A stretch of DNA of 64,000 nt from Thalassovita mediterranea (GTDB lineage Bacteria > Pseudomonadota > Alphaproteobacteria > Rhodobacterales > Rhodobacteraceae): contig NZ_CYSF01000002.1 of the NCBI RefSeq assembly GCF_001458435.1, positions 62,001-126,000 of the forward strand, written 5' to 3'. Under the pieces are notes generated by a model, which saw only the letters and a list, made by a program, of their open reading frames with translations, did not search any database and was not told the origin of the DNA. The translations under genes were made by a program, and so were the position numbers. Within the stretch, counting starts at the first letter, position 1; every line of letters begins with the position of its first letter. Of the stretch, positions 36,123 through 45,072 are shown in pieces.

Positions 36123-36377
36123 TCGAGGGTTTTCACCGGCGTCATTGTCACAAAAAGTCGCAGTGAGCATGTAACTATTTGTTTTGGTGCGATTATTTTA
36201 ATTTGCTGTTTTGCGCGCAAAGCTGTCCAGTTTCCGTTGTCGGGCAGAAAAATAGACAAGTCAGGCTGGTTGTTGTGACAAAAACCCGAAAACGTCACAG
36301 AAATTAACCCTTTCGTAGGGCTTTTGTGACAATCACATAGATTTCCGAATCTCAAAACCGTGAGATTTGTGTGATCG

Positions 36378-36394
36378 GGCGGGCCAAGCCCGCC
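36378..36394 (-). terminator. Hairpin after phoR
   Basis: GGCGGGC-caa-GCCCGCC is a perfect 7-bp stem, eight bases after the phoR stop. It has no T-run. It could be a weak terminator or 3' stabiliser separating phoR from pstS. Confidence 0.45.
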
Positions 36395-36401
36395 TTCAAG
36401 A

Positions 36402-37457
36402 TCATACGTCTAATGGCAGCAGGACGGAGAATGTGCTGCCCTGCCCCTCGACACTTTGGATTTTCAGGCGGCCACGGTGGCGGTTGACGATGTGTTTCAC
36501 AATCGCCAGCCCCAAACCCGTGCCGCCCATTTCGCGCGATCGGTGACTGTCGATGCGGTAGAACCGTTCGGTGAGGCGCGGCAGATGCACACCCTCGATC
36601 CCCGGGCCACGGTCGATCACATCAATACGCACGCCAGGGCCGCGCAGCACAGGATCGCGCGGGCTTTGTGACAGGCGCAGGGTGACTGTGTTGTCACGGC
36701 CACCGTATTTGATCGCGTTTTCGAGTAGGTTGGTGAAAACCTGCCGCAGTTGGTCGTGATCACCTGGCACCATTGCGCCGCCTTCTGGCAGGTGGCGTTC
36801 GATAGTGACATTCGCAGCCTCGGCCACGGGCCCCAGCCCGTTCAGCGTTTCCACCAAAAGCGTGCCCAGATCCACCTGCTGCGATGGGCGCAGGCGTGCC
36901 TCTGCCACCACTTGGCTCAGCGACAACAGGTCACTGACCAGACGATTCATGCGGCTGGCCTCATTCGACATGATAGATAGGAAGCGATTCCGCGCATCAG
37001 CATCCTCTGCCGCTGGACCTTGTAGCGTTTCGATGAACCCCATCAGTGCCGTTAGCGGCGTGCGCAATTCATGGCTGACGTTGGCGACAAAATCGCGGCG
37101 CATCTGGCCCATTGCCTCGGCTTGGCTGATATCTTCGAAACTGACTAGAACACCACGGATGTCCCGCGTGTCGACATAGCCGCAGGTGACGCGATAGGTC
37201 AGTTCGTTGCGCACGTCCTGACCCAGATACCGCGCCTCTTGCTTGGTGCGGGTCTGATCGCAGCGCTCAATCGCCTCCAACACCGATGGCTGGCGGATCA
37301 CCGTGATCAGGTGCCGCCCCGAGAGCCCCTCACCCAAGAGCGCCTCTACCTTGGCATTGGCGCCAAGGATCCGGTCGGTGCCGGTGATCAACAGCGCCGG
37401 TTGCGGCAGCGCCGCGAGGAGGGAATGCGCAGCTGCGCTGGTGTCGTTAGATCGCAT
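36402..37457 (-). CDS. phoR: Phosphate regulon sensor histidine kinase PhoR (no membrane segment)
   Basis: 351 residues. A PAS domain (about residues 15-110) precedes the H-box FVANVSHELRTPLTAL with phospho-His129. The ATPase motifs are the N-box LLENAIKYGGRD, DRGPGIEG and GGTGLGLAIVKH. No hydrophobic segment precedes the PAS domain, whereas E. coli PhoR has transmembrane anchors. It must be cytosolic or attached through PhoU/Pst. Its place at the head of the pst operon and phoB at the end secure the identity. Confidence 0.92.
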   Translation of the reverse strand: MRSNDTSAAAHSLLAALPQPALLITGTDRILGANAKVEALLGEGLSGRHLITVIRQPSVLEAIERCDQTRTKQEARYLGQDVRNELTYRVTCGYVDTRDIRGVLVSFEDISQAEAMGQMRRDFVANVSHELRTPLTALMGFIETLQGPAAEDADARNRFLSIMSNEASRMNRLVSDLLSLSQVVAEARLRPSQQVDLGTLLVETLNGLGPVAEAANVTIERHLPEGGAMVPGDHDQLRQVFTNLLENAIKYGGRDNTVTLRLSQSPRDPVLRGPGVRIDVIDRGPGIEGVHLPRLTERFYRIDSHRSREMGGTGLGLAIVKHIVNRHRGRLKIQSVEGQGSTFSVLLPLDV

Positions 37458-37501
37458 GGAAATGGGGCCTGTGTGAGAGGTCAGAGAGGATCAGACGGGT
37501 T

Positions 37502-38029
37502 TCAGACTGGTTTCAGGCCAGCGCGGAACCGGCGCATGTTGTCCTGATAATGCTGTGCAGACCGGGTCAGGCCGGCAATCGCCGCCTCATCCAGTTGTCG
37601 TACCACCTTGCCCGGTGCGCCCATGACCAGTGATCCGTCGGGGATTTCCTTGCCCTCGGTGATCAGCGCCCCTGCCCCGATCAGGCAGTTCTTGCCGATC
37701 TTGGCTCCGTTCAGCACCGTCGCGCCCATCCCGATCAGGGAATTGTCACCAATGGTGCAGCCATGCAGCATCGCCTTGTGACCGATGGTGCAGTTCTGGC
37801 CGATGGTCAGCGGGCAACCGGGGTCCGTGTGCATCACGCTGTTTTCCTGCACGTTGCTGCCAGCACCAATGCGGATTTCCTCATTGTCACCGCGAATGGT
37901 GCAGCCAAACCAGACCGACGCGCCGCTTTCGACCACCACATTGCCGATCACATTGGCATCGGGCGCGATCCAAAAATCGCCATCCTCAGGCAGGCGCGGG
38001 GCAAGGCCATCAAGAGCGTAGAGTGTCAT
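37502..38029 (-). CDS. Gamma carbonic anhydrase family protein
   Basis: 175 residues forming a left-handed beta helix of hexapeptide repeats (VSIG-like turns: [30 protein letters not shown]). The three zinc-binding His are found at 67, 84 and 89 ([15 protein letters not shown]). This resembles E. coli YrdA/PaaY and gamma carbonic anhydrases. The reaction would be CO2 hydration, but activity is not always present in the family. It is co-directional with gmk, 9 bases downstream of its stop. Confidence 0.9.
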   Translation of the reverse strand: MTLYALDGLAPRLPEDGDFWIAPDANVIGNVVVESGASVWFGCTIRGDNEEIRIGAGSNVQENSVMHTDPGCPLTIGQNCTIGHKAMLHGCTIGDNSLIGMGATVLNGAKIGKNCLIGAGALITEGKEIPDGSLVMGAPGKVVRQLDEAAIAGLTRSAQHYQDNMRRFRAGLKPV

Positions 38030-38038
38030 TGCTAATCC

Positions 38039-38689
38039 TCACTGCAAATCTTCAAATTCCGCCTGAAGGCCGCGCACATGATCCATCAGCGCAGGTTGCT
38101 GCAACCGGCGCAGGCGGGTGGCGGCGACGATGGTTTTCAGATCCTCAGCGGTTTTTTCCAGATCGTCATTAACCAGCACATGGTCATAGCTGCCCCAATG
38201 GCTGATCTCATCCCAGCTTTTCTGCATCCGCTTGGCGATCACCTCTTCGCTGTCCTGACCCCGGCTGACCAGACGGCGGTGCAACTCTTTGATCGAGGGC
38301 GGCAGGATAAAGATCGACAGCGTGTGCGGCGCCAGCGAGGATTGGCGGATCTGCTGGGCACCTTGCCAGTCGATGTCAAACAGCACGTCTTCGCCCGCTT
38401 CAATCGCGGCCTGCACTGGCCCCTTGGGCGAGCCGTAGAAATTGCCAAACACATGTGCATGTTCCAACATTTCGCCATCCGCCACATCGCGTTTGAAGTG
38501 GTCTTCGGTCAGAAAGTGGTAATGCACCCCGTCCTCTTCGCCCGGACGCGGCTGGCGGGTGGTGGCGGAGACTGAGAAACGGATCGTCGGATCCCATTCG
38601 CGCAGGTGGCGCGTCAGGGTGGATTTGCCTGCGCCAGAGGGCGAAGACAGGATAATCAGCAGGCCGCGGCGGGTTTTGGGGGTAGTCAT
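38039..38689 (-). CDS. gmk: Guanylate kinase
   Basis: The 216-residue enzyme phosphorylates GMP to GDP. The P-loop [10 protein letters not shown] is near residues 14-23. The GMP-binding region [22 protein letters not shown] and the lid [15 protein letters not shown] follow. Length is normal for the family. It is six bases after yicC, and yicC-gmk is a common pair in proteobacteria. Confidence 0.97.
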   Translation of the reverse strand: MTTPKTRRGLLIILSSPSGAGKSTLTRHLREWDPTIRFSVSATTRQPRPGEEDGVHYHFLTEDHFKRDVADGEMLEHAHVFGNFYGSPKGPVQAAIEAGEDVLFDIDWQGAQQIRQSSLAPHTLSIFILPPSIKELHRRLVSRGQDSEEVIAKRMQKSWDEISHWGSYDHVLVNDDLEKTAEDLKTIVAATRLRRLQQPALMDHVRGLQAEFEDLQ

Positions 38690-38695
38690 TTCGGG

Positions 38696-39586
38696 TTATT
38701 CCACATTCTGTACTTGTTCACGCATCTGGTCGATCACCGTTTTCAGGTCCAGACCAATGCGGGTCAGCGCGGTGTTCTGGGATTTGGAACAAAGCGTGTT
38801 GGCTTCGCGGTTGAACTCCTGCATCAGGAAGTCCAGCTTGCGGCCAACGGGTTTCGTTTCACTTAACAGATCGCGCGCAGCGTTAATGTGGGCGCGCAGG
38901 CGATCCAATTCTTCGGTCACGTCAGATTTCACCGCAATCAGCGCCAGTTCCTGCGCCAGGCGGTCCTCATCCATCGTATCAACATTTTGCATCACGCGGG
39001 TTAGCGCGCCCTTCAGCGCCTCCTCCATCGCGGCTTTGCGATCGCCAATCGCGGCCTCTGCCTGATCGGTCAGCGCCTCAATCTCATCCACCGCGCGAGT
39101 CAGCACCTGATGCAGCGCCTTGCCTTCGGTCGCACGCATATCGGTGAAGGCTTGTAGGATTGCCGGAAATTCCGCCAGCAACGCGGCAGACAGTGCCTTG
39201 GTCTCATCTTCGCTGCTGGCCTGTTCCATCACGCCACGTTGCGCCATCAGATCAGCGGCGGTCATCGGGGCCAGTTCGACGCCCTGTGCGGCGGCGCGGG
39301 TGGCGATCTGTGATAGGGCGGCCAGTGTGCTGTCCAGAACGGCGGGATTCAGCACCTGCGCGCTGCCGGTTTCCTCACGCTGAATGCGCAGGGACAGGGT
39401 GACGTTGCCACGTCCCAAAGCGGCGCTGAGTTGGCTACGCAGGGCAGTTTCCAACCCCTCGATCCAATCGGGCACCCGCAGGCGCAGGTCCAGCCCCTTG
39501 GCGTTGACCGAGCGCAGTTCCCACGTCCAGCTGTGTGGCGCCAGCGCGCCCTTGCCTGAGGCAAATCCCGTCATCGATTGCAACAC
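38696..39586 (-). CDS. yicC: YicC family endoribonuclease
   Basis: 296 residues with the N-terminal YicC-like domain (MLQSMTGFASG, the universal start of this family) and the C-terminal DUF1732 domain (EELDRLRAHINAARDLL and GRKLDFLMQEFNREANTLCSKS). In E. coli YicC takes part in RNA degradation. It is the first gene of yicC-gmk-carbonic anhydrase on the minus strand. Confidence 0.95.
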   Translation of the reverse strand: MLQSMTGFASGKGALAPHSWTWELRSVNAKGLDLRLRVPDWIEGLETALRSQLSAALGRGNVTLSLRIQREETGSAQVLNPAVLDSTLAALSQIATRAAAQGVELAPMTAADLMAQRGVMEQASSEDETKALSAALLAEFPAILQAFTDMRATEGKALHQVLTRAVDEIEALTDQAEAAIGDRKAAMEEALKGALTRVMQNVDTMDEDRLAQELALIAVKSDVTEELDRLRAHINAARDLLSETKPVGRKLDFLMQEFNREANTLCSKSQNTALTRIGLDLKTVIDQMREQVQNVE

Positions 39587-39899
39587 CTGCGATCTCCTTC
39601 TTAGTCGCGCCCGTTATGGCCCCGTTACGCAAGGTCGGGCAAGGGGATTGCGTGGACAGGCGGGATTTATCTGCACCCCTGTGGCGGTTCATGGGGCATT
39701 GGGCGCGCGCGCGATTAACCAGCCGCACCGATTTGCCACAAATTTACGGAAAATCCTGTCACATTAACCCCCCAGTAACCTTTGCTGCGTTAGGCCTTTG
39801 TTAACCGCCTTTTCAAAGGGCGATTGTCAGATGCCGTCCGTGGTGCGGCTGGCGCGCTTGGTATCGCGTGTGTCTGATAATCAAAGGAGGGCGGTAAAG
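39587..39899. promoter_or_regulatory. Intergenic region with three TTAACC motifs
   Basis: No gene lies in this 313-base gap between yicC and the PAS gene. TTAACC appears at 39,715, 39,764 and 39,801, with TTAACA at 39,915 inside the PAS gene. TTAACC is the half-site of the cell-cycle regulator CtrA in alphaproteobacteria. A strong Shine-Dalgarno (AAAGGAGGG, 39,884) ends the gap. Confidence 0.4.
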
Positions 39900-40655
39900 T
39901 TGGAAGCCACAGGGTTAACAGGGAACGTACTGGACATGACACCATTTCTGAACACAGGACGTTATGCGCACCTCGCCGAAGTGGAGGCCTATTGGCACGC
40001 CAAGCGTCCAAGCGGCCATTTGCCAGCACGGGCTGATCTGGATCCGCGCGGGATCAGCGGTGCGCTCGACCATTGTTTTATTGCCGAACGTCTGGACGCA
40101 GGGATGTTCCGGTTGCGTCTGGCGGGTACGGTTTTGAATGATTTGATGGGCATGGAGGTGCGTGGCATGTCCCCAACGGCCCTGTTCGCCCCCCATTACG
40201 AAGAACAGATCAGCGCACTATTCGAAGCGGTCTGTGCCCGACCGGCGATTTTACAGGCTGATGTCAGTGCCACACGGGGCAATGTCAAACCTATGCTTGA
40301 GGGGCGGTTGGCGCTTTGGCCTTTGCGGGATGATGATGGCTTTACCACGCGGTTGCTGGGCGGTCTGTCGTATCGCGGCGACATCGGGCGTGCGCCCCGT
40401 GCGTTGCAGGTGGTGTCGCACCGTTTGCGCATGTTGCAGGTGGCAAGCGCCCTGCCCGCGCCTGTTGCGGATAGTGTGCAAGACCCGTCTGAGGTGCCGG
40501 TGATCACGCAGGACGGGCCGGAAGAAACCGGTTTTGCCGAGGCGACAACACCATTTTCCCCCGCACCCAAGGGCGCGGTAGGTCGCGCAAGGTCTGCATC
40601 TAGGTCTGCAGTTGGACATCTCCGATTGGTGTCTGTGGCCGATCAGCCAGAGTGA
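39900..40655 (+). CDS. PAS domain-containing protein, unknown function
   Basis: About 251 residues. A PAS-like domain of the type common in Rhodobacterales spans residues 12-160 (TGRYAHLAEVEAYWHAKRPSG, then RLRLAGTVLNDLMGMEVRGM). The C-terminal 80 residues are low-complexity and probably disordered. There is no output domain. The start chosen is TTG at 39,900, because AAAGGAGGG lies 9 bases before it. Upstream frames lack such a site. Function may be signalling through partner proteins. Confidence 0.75.
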   Translation: MEATGLTGNVLDMTPFLNTGRYAHLAEVEAYWHAKRPSGHLPARADLDPRGISGALDHCFIAERLDAGMFRLRLAGTVLNDLMGMEVRGMSPTALFAPHYEEQISALFEAVCARPAILQADVSATRGNVKPMLEGRLALWPLRDDDGFTTRLLGGLSYRGDIGRAPRALQVVSHRLRMLQVASALPAPVADSVQDPSEVPVITQDGPEETGFAEATTPFSPAPKGAVGRARSASRSAVGHLRLVSVADQPE

Positions 40656-40717
40656 AGCTATCGCCAAACCCCAGCTAATGGCGCTGGGCCTATTTCATCG
40701 CGTGGGTGCAAAAATGA

Positions 40718-40746
40718 AAAACGCCCCGAGTGTTTCGGGGCGTTTT
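40718..40746. terminator. Bidirectional terminator between the PAS gene and aroG
   Basis: AAAACGCCCCGA and TCGGGGCGTTTT form a perfect 12-bp stem around a 5-base loop. A and T runs flank it on both sides. It serves both convergent genes. Confidence 0.85.
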
Positions 40747-40775
40747 CATCATGTTTGCAAAGGTTGCGCTGCGGA

Positions 40776-42143
40776 TCAGCTGGCTTTCGCCACCTTGTCC
40801 TGACGCAGTGCCGACAGTTCTTCGGCCACGAGGAAGGCCAGTTCCAGCGACTGGCTGGCGTTCAGGCGCGGATCACAAGCGGTGTGGTAGCGGGCGGACA
40901 GATCTTCCTCTGTCACGGCGCGGACACCACCGGTACATTCGGTCACGTCCTGACCGGTCATTTCAAAATGCACACCGCCGGGCACTGTTCCTTCGGCGCG
41001 GTGGATCTGGAAGAATTCCTGAACCTCTTGCAGCACCGATTGGAACGGACGGGTTTTGTAGCCGGTGGCCGATTTGATGGTGTTGCCGTGCATCGCGTCA
41101 CAGGTCCACAGGACGTTCGCGCCCTCTTCCTCAACCGCTTTGATCAAGCGTGGCAGGTGGTCGCCCACTTGACCGGCACCGAAACGGGCGATCAGGGTCA
41201 GACGCCCGGCCTCGTTTTCGGGGTTCAGCTTGGCCATCAGCACTTTCAGATCCTCGGCGGTGGTGGTCGGGCCACATTTCAGACCGATCGGGTTCAGAAC
41301 ACCGCGGGCAAATTCTACATGCGCACCGTCAGGCTGACGGGTGCGGTCGCCAATCCAGATCATGTGACCGGACCCTGCCAGCCAGTTGCCAGAGGTCGAA
41401 TCTTCGCGCGTCAGCGCCTCTTCGTATTCCAGCAGCAGCGATTCATGGCTGGTGTAGAAATCAACGGTTTGCAGCGTATGCGCCATGTCGCTATCGACGC
41501 CCGCCGCGCGCATGAAGTCCAGCGTGTCACTGATGCGGTTGGCCATATCGCGGTATTTGGCTGCGTTTTCACCTTCGGTGAAGCCCAGCGTCCATTTGTG
41601 CACCTGATGCACATCCGCATAGCCGCCGGTCGAAAACGCACGCAGCAAGTTCAGCGTTGCCGCCGCCTGAGTGTAGGCCTGCAGCATCTTCTTGGGGTCG
41701 GGAATACGCGCCTCTGGGGTGAAGTCCAGTTCGTTGATGATGTCACCACGGTAGCTGGGCAGTTCTACGCCATCGACGGTTTCTGTGGGGGCCGAACGCG
41801 GTTTGGCGAACTGACCGGCCATGCGGCCGACTTTGACCACCGGCACCTTGGCGCCATAGGTCAGCACCATCGCCATTTGCAGCATCACCTTAAAGGTGTC
41901 GCGGATGCCGTTTGCGGAAAATTGTTCAAAACTTTCGGCGCAATCACCGCCCTGCAGTAGGAAAGCTTCGCCGCGCGATGCGGCCGCCAACTGCGATTTC
42001 AGCTTGCGCGCCTCACCGGCAAAAACCAGCGGCGGATAGTTCGACAGCTGCGCCTCTACAGCATTCAGAGCGGCCTGATCCGTGTAGTCGGGCATCTGGA
42101 TGCGCGGTTTGCTGCGCCAGTTGGATTTTTGCCAGTCGTTCAT
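40776..42143 (-). CDS. aroG: Class II 3-deoxy-7-phosphoheptulonate (DAHP) synthase
   Basis: 455 residues of the plant-like class II family. It condenses phosphoenolpyruvate and erythrose 4-phosphate, the first step of the shikimate pathway. Family motifs are [24 protein letters not shown] (metal and substrate), [13 protein letters not shown] and CDAMHGNT. The ATG at 42,143 has a strong Shine-Dalgarno (GGAGGATAGG). The longer frame would overlap the intergenic inverted repeat. It appears monocistronic, with the regulator gene divergent. Confidence 0.95.
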   Translation of the reverse strand: MNDWQKSNWRSKPRIQMPDYTDQAALNAVEAQLSNYPPLVFAGEARKLKSQLAAASRGEAFLLQGGDCAESFEQFSANGIRDTFKVMLQMAMVLTYGAKVPVVKVGRMAGQFAKPRSAPTETVDGVELPSYRGDIINELDFTPEARIPDPKKMLQAYTQAAATLNLLRAFSTGGYADVHQVHKWTLGFTEGENAAKYRDMANRISDTLDFMRAAGVDSDMAHTLQTVDFYTSHESLLLEYEEALTREDSTSGNWLAGSGHMIWIGDRTRQPDGAHVEFARGVLNPIGLKCGPTTTAEDLKVLMAKLNPENEAGRLTLIARFGAGQVGDHLPRLIKAVEEEGANVLWTCDAMHGNTIKSATGYKTRPFQSVLQEVQEFFQIHRAEGTVPGGVHFEMTGQDVTECTGGVRAVTEEDLSARYHTACDPRLNASQSLELAFLVAEELSALRQDKVAKAS

Positions 42144-42246
42144 CCTATCCTCCGGTCGGGTATTGGGGCATTGCGGTTCTATAGCTGCAATGCAGAGATA
42201 TGACCATGAAAAATAGCGTGAAAACCAGATATGAAATTTCTGTAAA

Positions 42247-42271
42247 ATTCTCGCTGGAAACGTTCGAGAAT
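42247..42271. promoter_or_regulatory. Inverted repeat ATTCTCG-N11-CGAGAAT
   Basis: Perfect 7+7 arms separated by 11 bases lie between aroG and the divergent AraC-type regulator gene. The spacing gives arm centres about 18 bases apart, near two helical turns, as expected for a dimeric regulator. Confidence 0.45.
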
Positions 42272-42440
42272 CGCGGTTAATCGGCGCCAAACGCAGGTGT
42301 GAACCCTTGGGGTCAACTGCTCTATTGTGCGACATCTCTGGTCTGGCTAAGCTGCTCCGTTACGTGGCGTCCTTTTCTGAATGGGGCGCATGGTATAGGC
42401 TATGCTTAACGGATCTTTAGCCCACTCTAAGGACGACTAA

Positions 42441-43445
42441 ATGGAAACAACCCGCCCCGCCCGTGCTGGCCGTAGCGATGGAAGCACCCCGATCAAGGTC
42501 GTGTTTGTATTGCTAGAGCAGTTTACATTGCTGCCTTTTGCGTCGGCATTGGATTGCCTTCGGATTGCTAACTACACCGCTGGCAAGGAACTCTATTCAT
42601 GGGAGTTGCAGGGCGAAGGCGGCGAAAGCGTGACCTCTTCTGCAGGTGTGGCATTCCAGCTGGACAGCGATCTGGGGGAATTGGGGCGCGATGATCGTTT
42701 GTTGCTATGTGGGGGCGTGAATGTACGCCAGAACACATCCAAACGGCTGGTGTCCTGGCTGCGCCGCGAGGCGCGCAAGGGGATTGCGGTCGGCAGTCTA
42801 TGTACCGGTGCCTATTCGCTGGCGCATGCGGGTTTGCTAGATGGCAAGCGGGCAACAATTCACTGGGAACATCAAGACAGCTTTGAAGAAGAGTTTGTTG
42901 ATGTCGAACTGACCAAATCGGTCTTTGTCGTTTCCGGCAACCGGATGACTGCGGCAGGCGGCACGGCCTCGCTGGATTTGATGCTGTCGCTGATTGCGTC
43001 TGACCACGGTGAAGAGCTGGCGAATGCGGTGGCGGATCAGCTGATCTATTCGTCGATCCGTACAGACCAAGATCCGCTGCGCCTGTCGGTGCCCACCCGT
43101 ATCGGCGTGCGCCACCCCAAGCTAAGCCAAGTCATTCAGATGATGGAAGCCAACATGGAAGAGCCGATCAGCCCCTCCCTGCTGGCCAAAGACGTGGGTA
43201 TGTCCACCCGTCAGCTGGAACGGCTGTTTCGCCGCTATCTGAACCGCAGCCCTAAGCGTTATTATATGGAGCTGCGCCTGCAGAAAGCGCGGAACCTGTT
43301 GATGCAAACGGATATGAGTGTGATTAACGTCGCGCTGGCCTGTGGCTTTGCCTCACCTTCGCATTTCTCCAAATGCTACCGGTCGCATTACAACACCACG
43401 CCATACCGTGAACGCGGCAGCCAGATGGCGCGCTTGCCTGATTGA
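42441..43445 (+). CDS. GlxA family transcriptional regulator (DJ-1/PfpI plus AraC-type HTH)
   Basis: 334 residues. An N-terminal class I glutamine amidotransferase-like (DJ-1/PfpI) domain spans residues 18-190 (VVFVLLEQFTLLPFASALDCLR, with the nucleophile-elbow SLCTGAYSLAHAGLL). A C-terminal AraC-type HTH spans about 228-325 (LLAKDVGMSTRQLERLFRRY; LQKARNLLMQTDMSVINVALACGFASPSHFSKCYR-type). Similar proteins (GbdR, CdhR, ArgR types) control betaine, carnitine and arginine catabolism. The target here is unknown. It is divergent from aroG. Confidence 0.9.
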   Translation: METTRPARAGRSDGSTPIKVVFVLLEQFTLLPFASALDCLRIANYTAGKELYSWELQGEGGESVTSSAGVAFQLDSDLGELGRDDRLLLCGGVNVRQNTSKRLVSWLRREARKGIAVGSLCTGAYSLAHAGLLDGKRATIHWEHQDSFEEEFVDVELTKSVFVVSGNRMTAAGGTASLDLMLSLIASDHGEELANAVADQLIYSSIRTDQDPLRLSVPTRIGVRHPKLSQVIQMMEANMEEPISPSLLAKDVGMSTRQLERLFRRYLNRSPKRYYMELRLQKARNLLMQTDMSVINVALACGFASPSHFSKCYRSHYNTTPYRERGSQMARLPD

Positions 43446-43501
43446 TCACTTTTCTAAGTGATATCGGTCGGGCCTATTTTATGGCGAACCCTGCTAGAAT
43501 A

Positions 43502-43521
43502 ATGGGGCAGTATTGCCCCAT
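43502..43521. terminator. Hairpin between two convergent genes
   Basis: ATGGGGCA-gtat-TGCCCCAT is a perfect 8-bp stem between the AraC-type regulator and the convergent sugar dehydrogenase gene. Only short T-runs flank it. It probably ends both transcripts. Confidence 0.6.
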
Positions 43522-43544
43522 CTCTTCAGTGCAGAAACAACAGC

Positions 43545-44762
43545 TTAGCGGCGCGATAACCGATATAGCGCGCCGTTCCCCTCACTAAGAAACCACAGGG
43601 CCCCATCAGGACCGACGCGCACATCGCGCACCCGATCGGTTTCCGGTGTTTGAATGCGGCTTTCGGTGATGCCCGTCGCATTTTGCCCAAAGGCGCTGCC
43701 AAAGACACCGCCGACCTGTCCCCGATTGCGCCCGCTGAGGTGGGCGATGTGGTCCAGCTTCAGCGATCCGATGAACAAATCGCCGCGCCATTCAGGGAAC
43801 ATTTTGCCATCATAGATCGCCAAGCCCGATGGGGCGATAGAAGGGTCCCAATAGTGTTGCGGTTGTTCCATCCCGCGCTTTGCAGTGCCCTGCCCGATCT
43901 TGCGGCCGTTGTAGTGGCGGCCATATGAAATCACTGGCCAGCCGTAGTTCAGCCCCGGGCTAAGCCGGTTTATTTCATCGCCGCCACGTGCGCCATGTTC
44001 GGATGTCCACAGCTGTCCGCCCGCGTCCAGTGCTGCGCCCTGCGGATTGCGATGGCCCAGAGACCAAATTTCGTGGCGCCCTTTGCGGCGCATGTTGAAA
44101 GGGTTCCCGTCGGGAATTGCGCCATCCTGCGTTAGGCGCAACACCTTGCCCCACAGCGATGATGTATTCTGCGCTTCGTTGCGTGCGCCCATGTCACCGA
44201 TGGTTAAAAACAGATGGTCGCGCCCCTGCAACGCCAGCCGCCCGCCGAAATGGCGACCCGTGTCGTTGCCGCGGGTGTCGCTAAATATCTGGGTGACGTT
44301 TTGCAGTGTGTTTTCTGTAGGGCGCAGCTCCGCACGGCTAACGGCAACCCCGATCCCGCCGGGCAACTGACGTGTGTAGCTGATGAAAATGTGGTGGCTC
44401 GTGGCATAATCAGCAGCCACGGCAACATCCAGCAGGCCACCCTGCCCCACGGCTTCGATGTCGGGCAGTCCGCCTATATTGACTTTGCTCCCTTGTGGGC
44501 TGACCCGTAGCAGTTCACCACTGCGTTCAGTGATCAGCATGTTGCCGTTCGGTAGGAATGCCAGGGACCAAGGGACATCAAAACCCTCTGCCATCTGTTC
44601 GATGCGATACTCCACACCTGTAGCGGCATGGGCGCTGGGCGCACCAATAGGTGTGGTCACAGCTGCCGTGGTGAACCCCAGTCCGACGATCATCCCCACG
44701 CGCAACGCATTGCGCAATATCGTGCGACGATTTTGCGGGCGGTCATTGTTGCGGGGTAGCAT
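43545..44762 (-). CDS. PQQ-dependent sugar dehydrogenase (YliI-like soluble aldose dehydrogenase)
   Basis: 405 residues. The N-terminal signal peptide (RRTILRNALRVGMIVGLGF to the cleavage near AHA) directs export and is Tat-like because of RR. The six-bladed beta-propeller of glucose/sorbosone dehydrogenases is supported by PWSLAFLPNGNMLITERSG, GGRLALQGRDHLFLTIGD, WSLGHRNPQGAALD and WTSEHGARGGDEIN. It should oxidise aldoses in the periplasm with PQQ. A Shine-Dalgarno (AGGAGAA) precedes the ATG. It is divergent from livK. Confidence 0.9.
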   Translation of the reverse strand: MLPRNNDRPQNRRTILRNALRVGMIVGLGFTTAAVTTPIGAPSAHAATGVEYRIEQMAEGFDVPWSLAFLPNGNMLITERSGELLRVSPQGSKVNIGGLPDIEAVGQGGLLDVAVAADYATSHHIFISYTRQLPGGIGVAVSRAELRPTENTLQNVTQIFSDTRGNDTGRHFGGRLALQGRDHLFLTIGDMGARNEAQNTSSLWGKVLRLTQDGAIPDGNPFNMRRKGRHEIWSLGHRNPQGAALDAGGQLWTSEHGARGGDEINRLSPGLNYGWPVISYGRHYNGRKIGQGTAKRGMEQPQHYWDPSIAPSGLAIYDGKMFPEWRGDLFIGSLKLDHIAHLSGRNRGQVGGVFGSAFGQNATGITESRIQTPETDRVRDVRVGPDGALWFLSEGNGALYRLSRR

Positions 44763-44811
44763 CTGATTCTCCTGTAGCTTGGCTTGCGTTGCGGTGTTGT
44801 TGCGTCAGATA

Positions 44812-44835
44812 GTTTAAATGTCAGACATTTCAAAC
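44812..44835. promoter_or_regulatory. Inverted repeat AAATGTC-A-GACATTT upstream of livK
   Basis: A perfect 7+7 palindrome around one base, extended by GTTT on the left and CAAAC on the right, lies between the sugar dehydrogenase and livK. It is about 50 bases before the dehydrogenase ATG and 240 before livK. Its form fits a dimeric regulator binding site. Confidence 0.5.
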
Positions 44836-45072
44836 CTACGCTGTCGTATACGCCCGACACGCATCGGTAGCTGGGCGACAGTTTTGGTCGGCTGTGCGAC
44901 ATGTGCGCGGTCGTGGATCGATTTCGGCCCCAGTAGCGTAAGGAGCAGAGATAAATTTGCACCCCATGATACCCGATTTTTACGGTGTTTTCATGCTGCT
45001 CTGCGCTTTTCTTTTCCGAAATCGAGGGATAGTGTCGACTCGATAATTACACTGCCAACTTGGGAGAAGATC

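Noticed and set aside
40755-41960. A 401-codon plus-strand open frame
   Set aside because: Antisense to the class II DAHP synthase, whose motifs are all intact.
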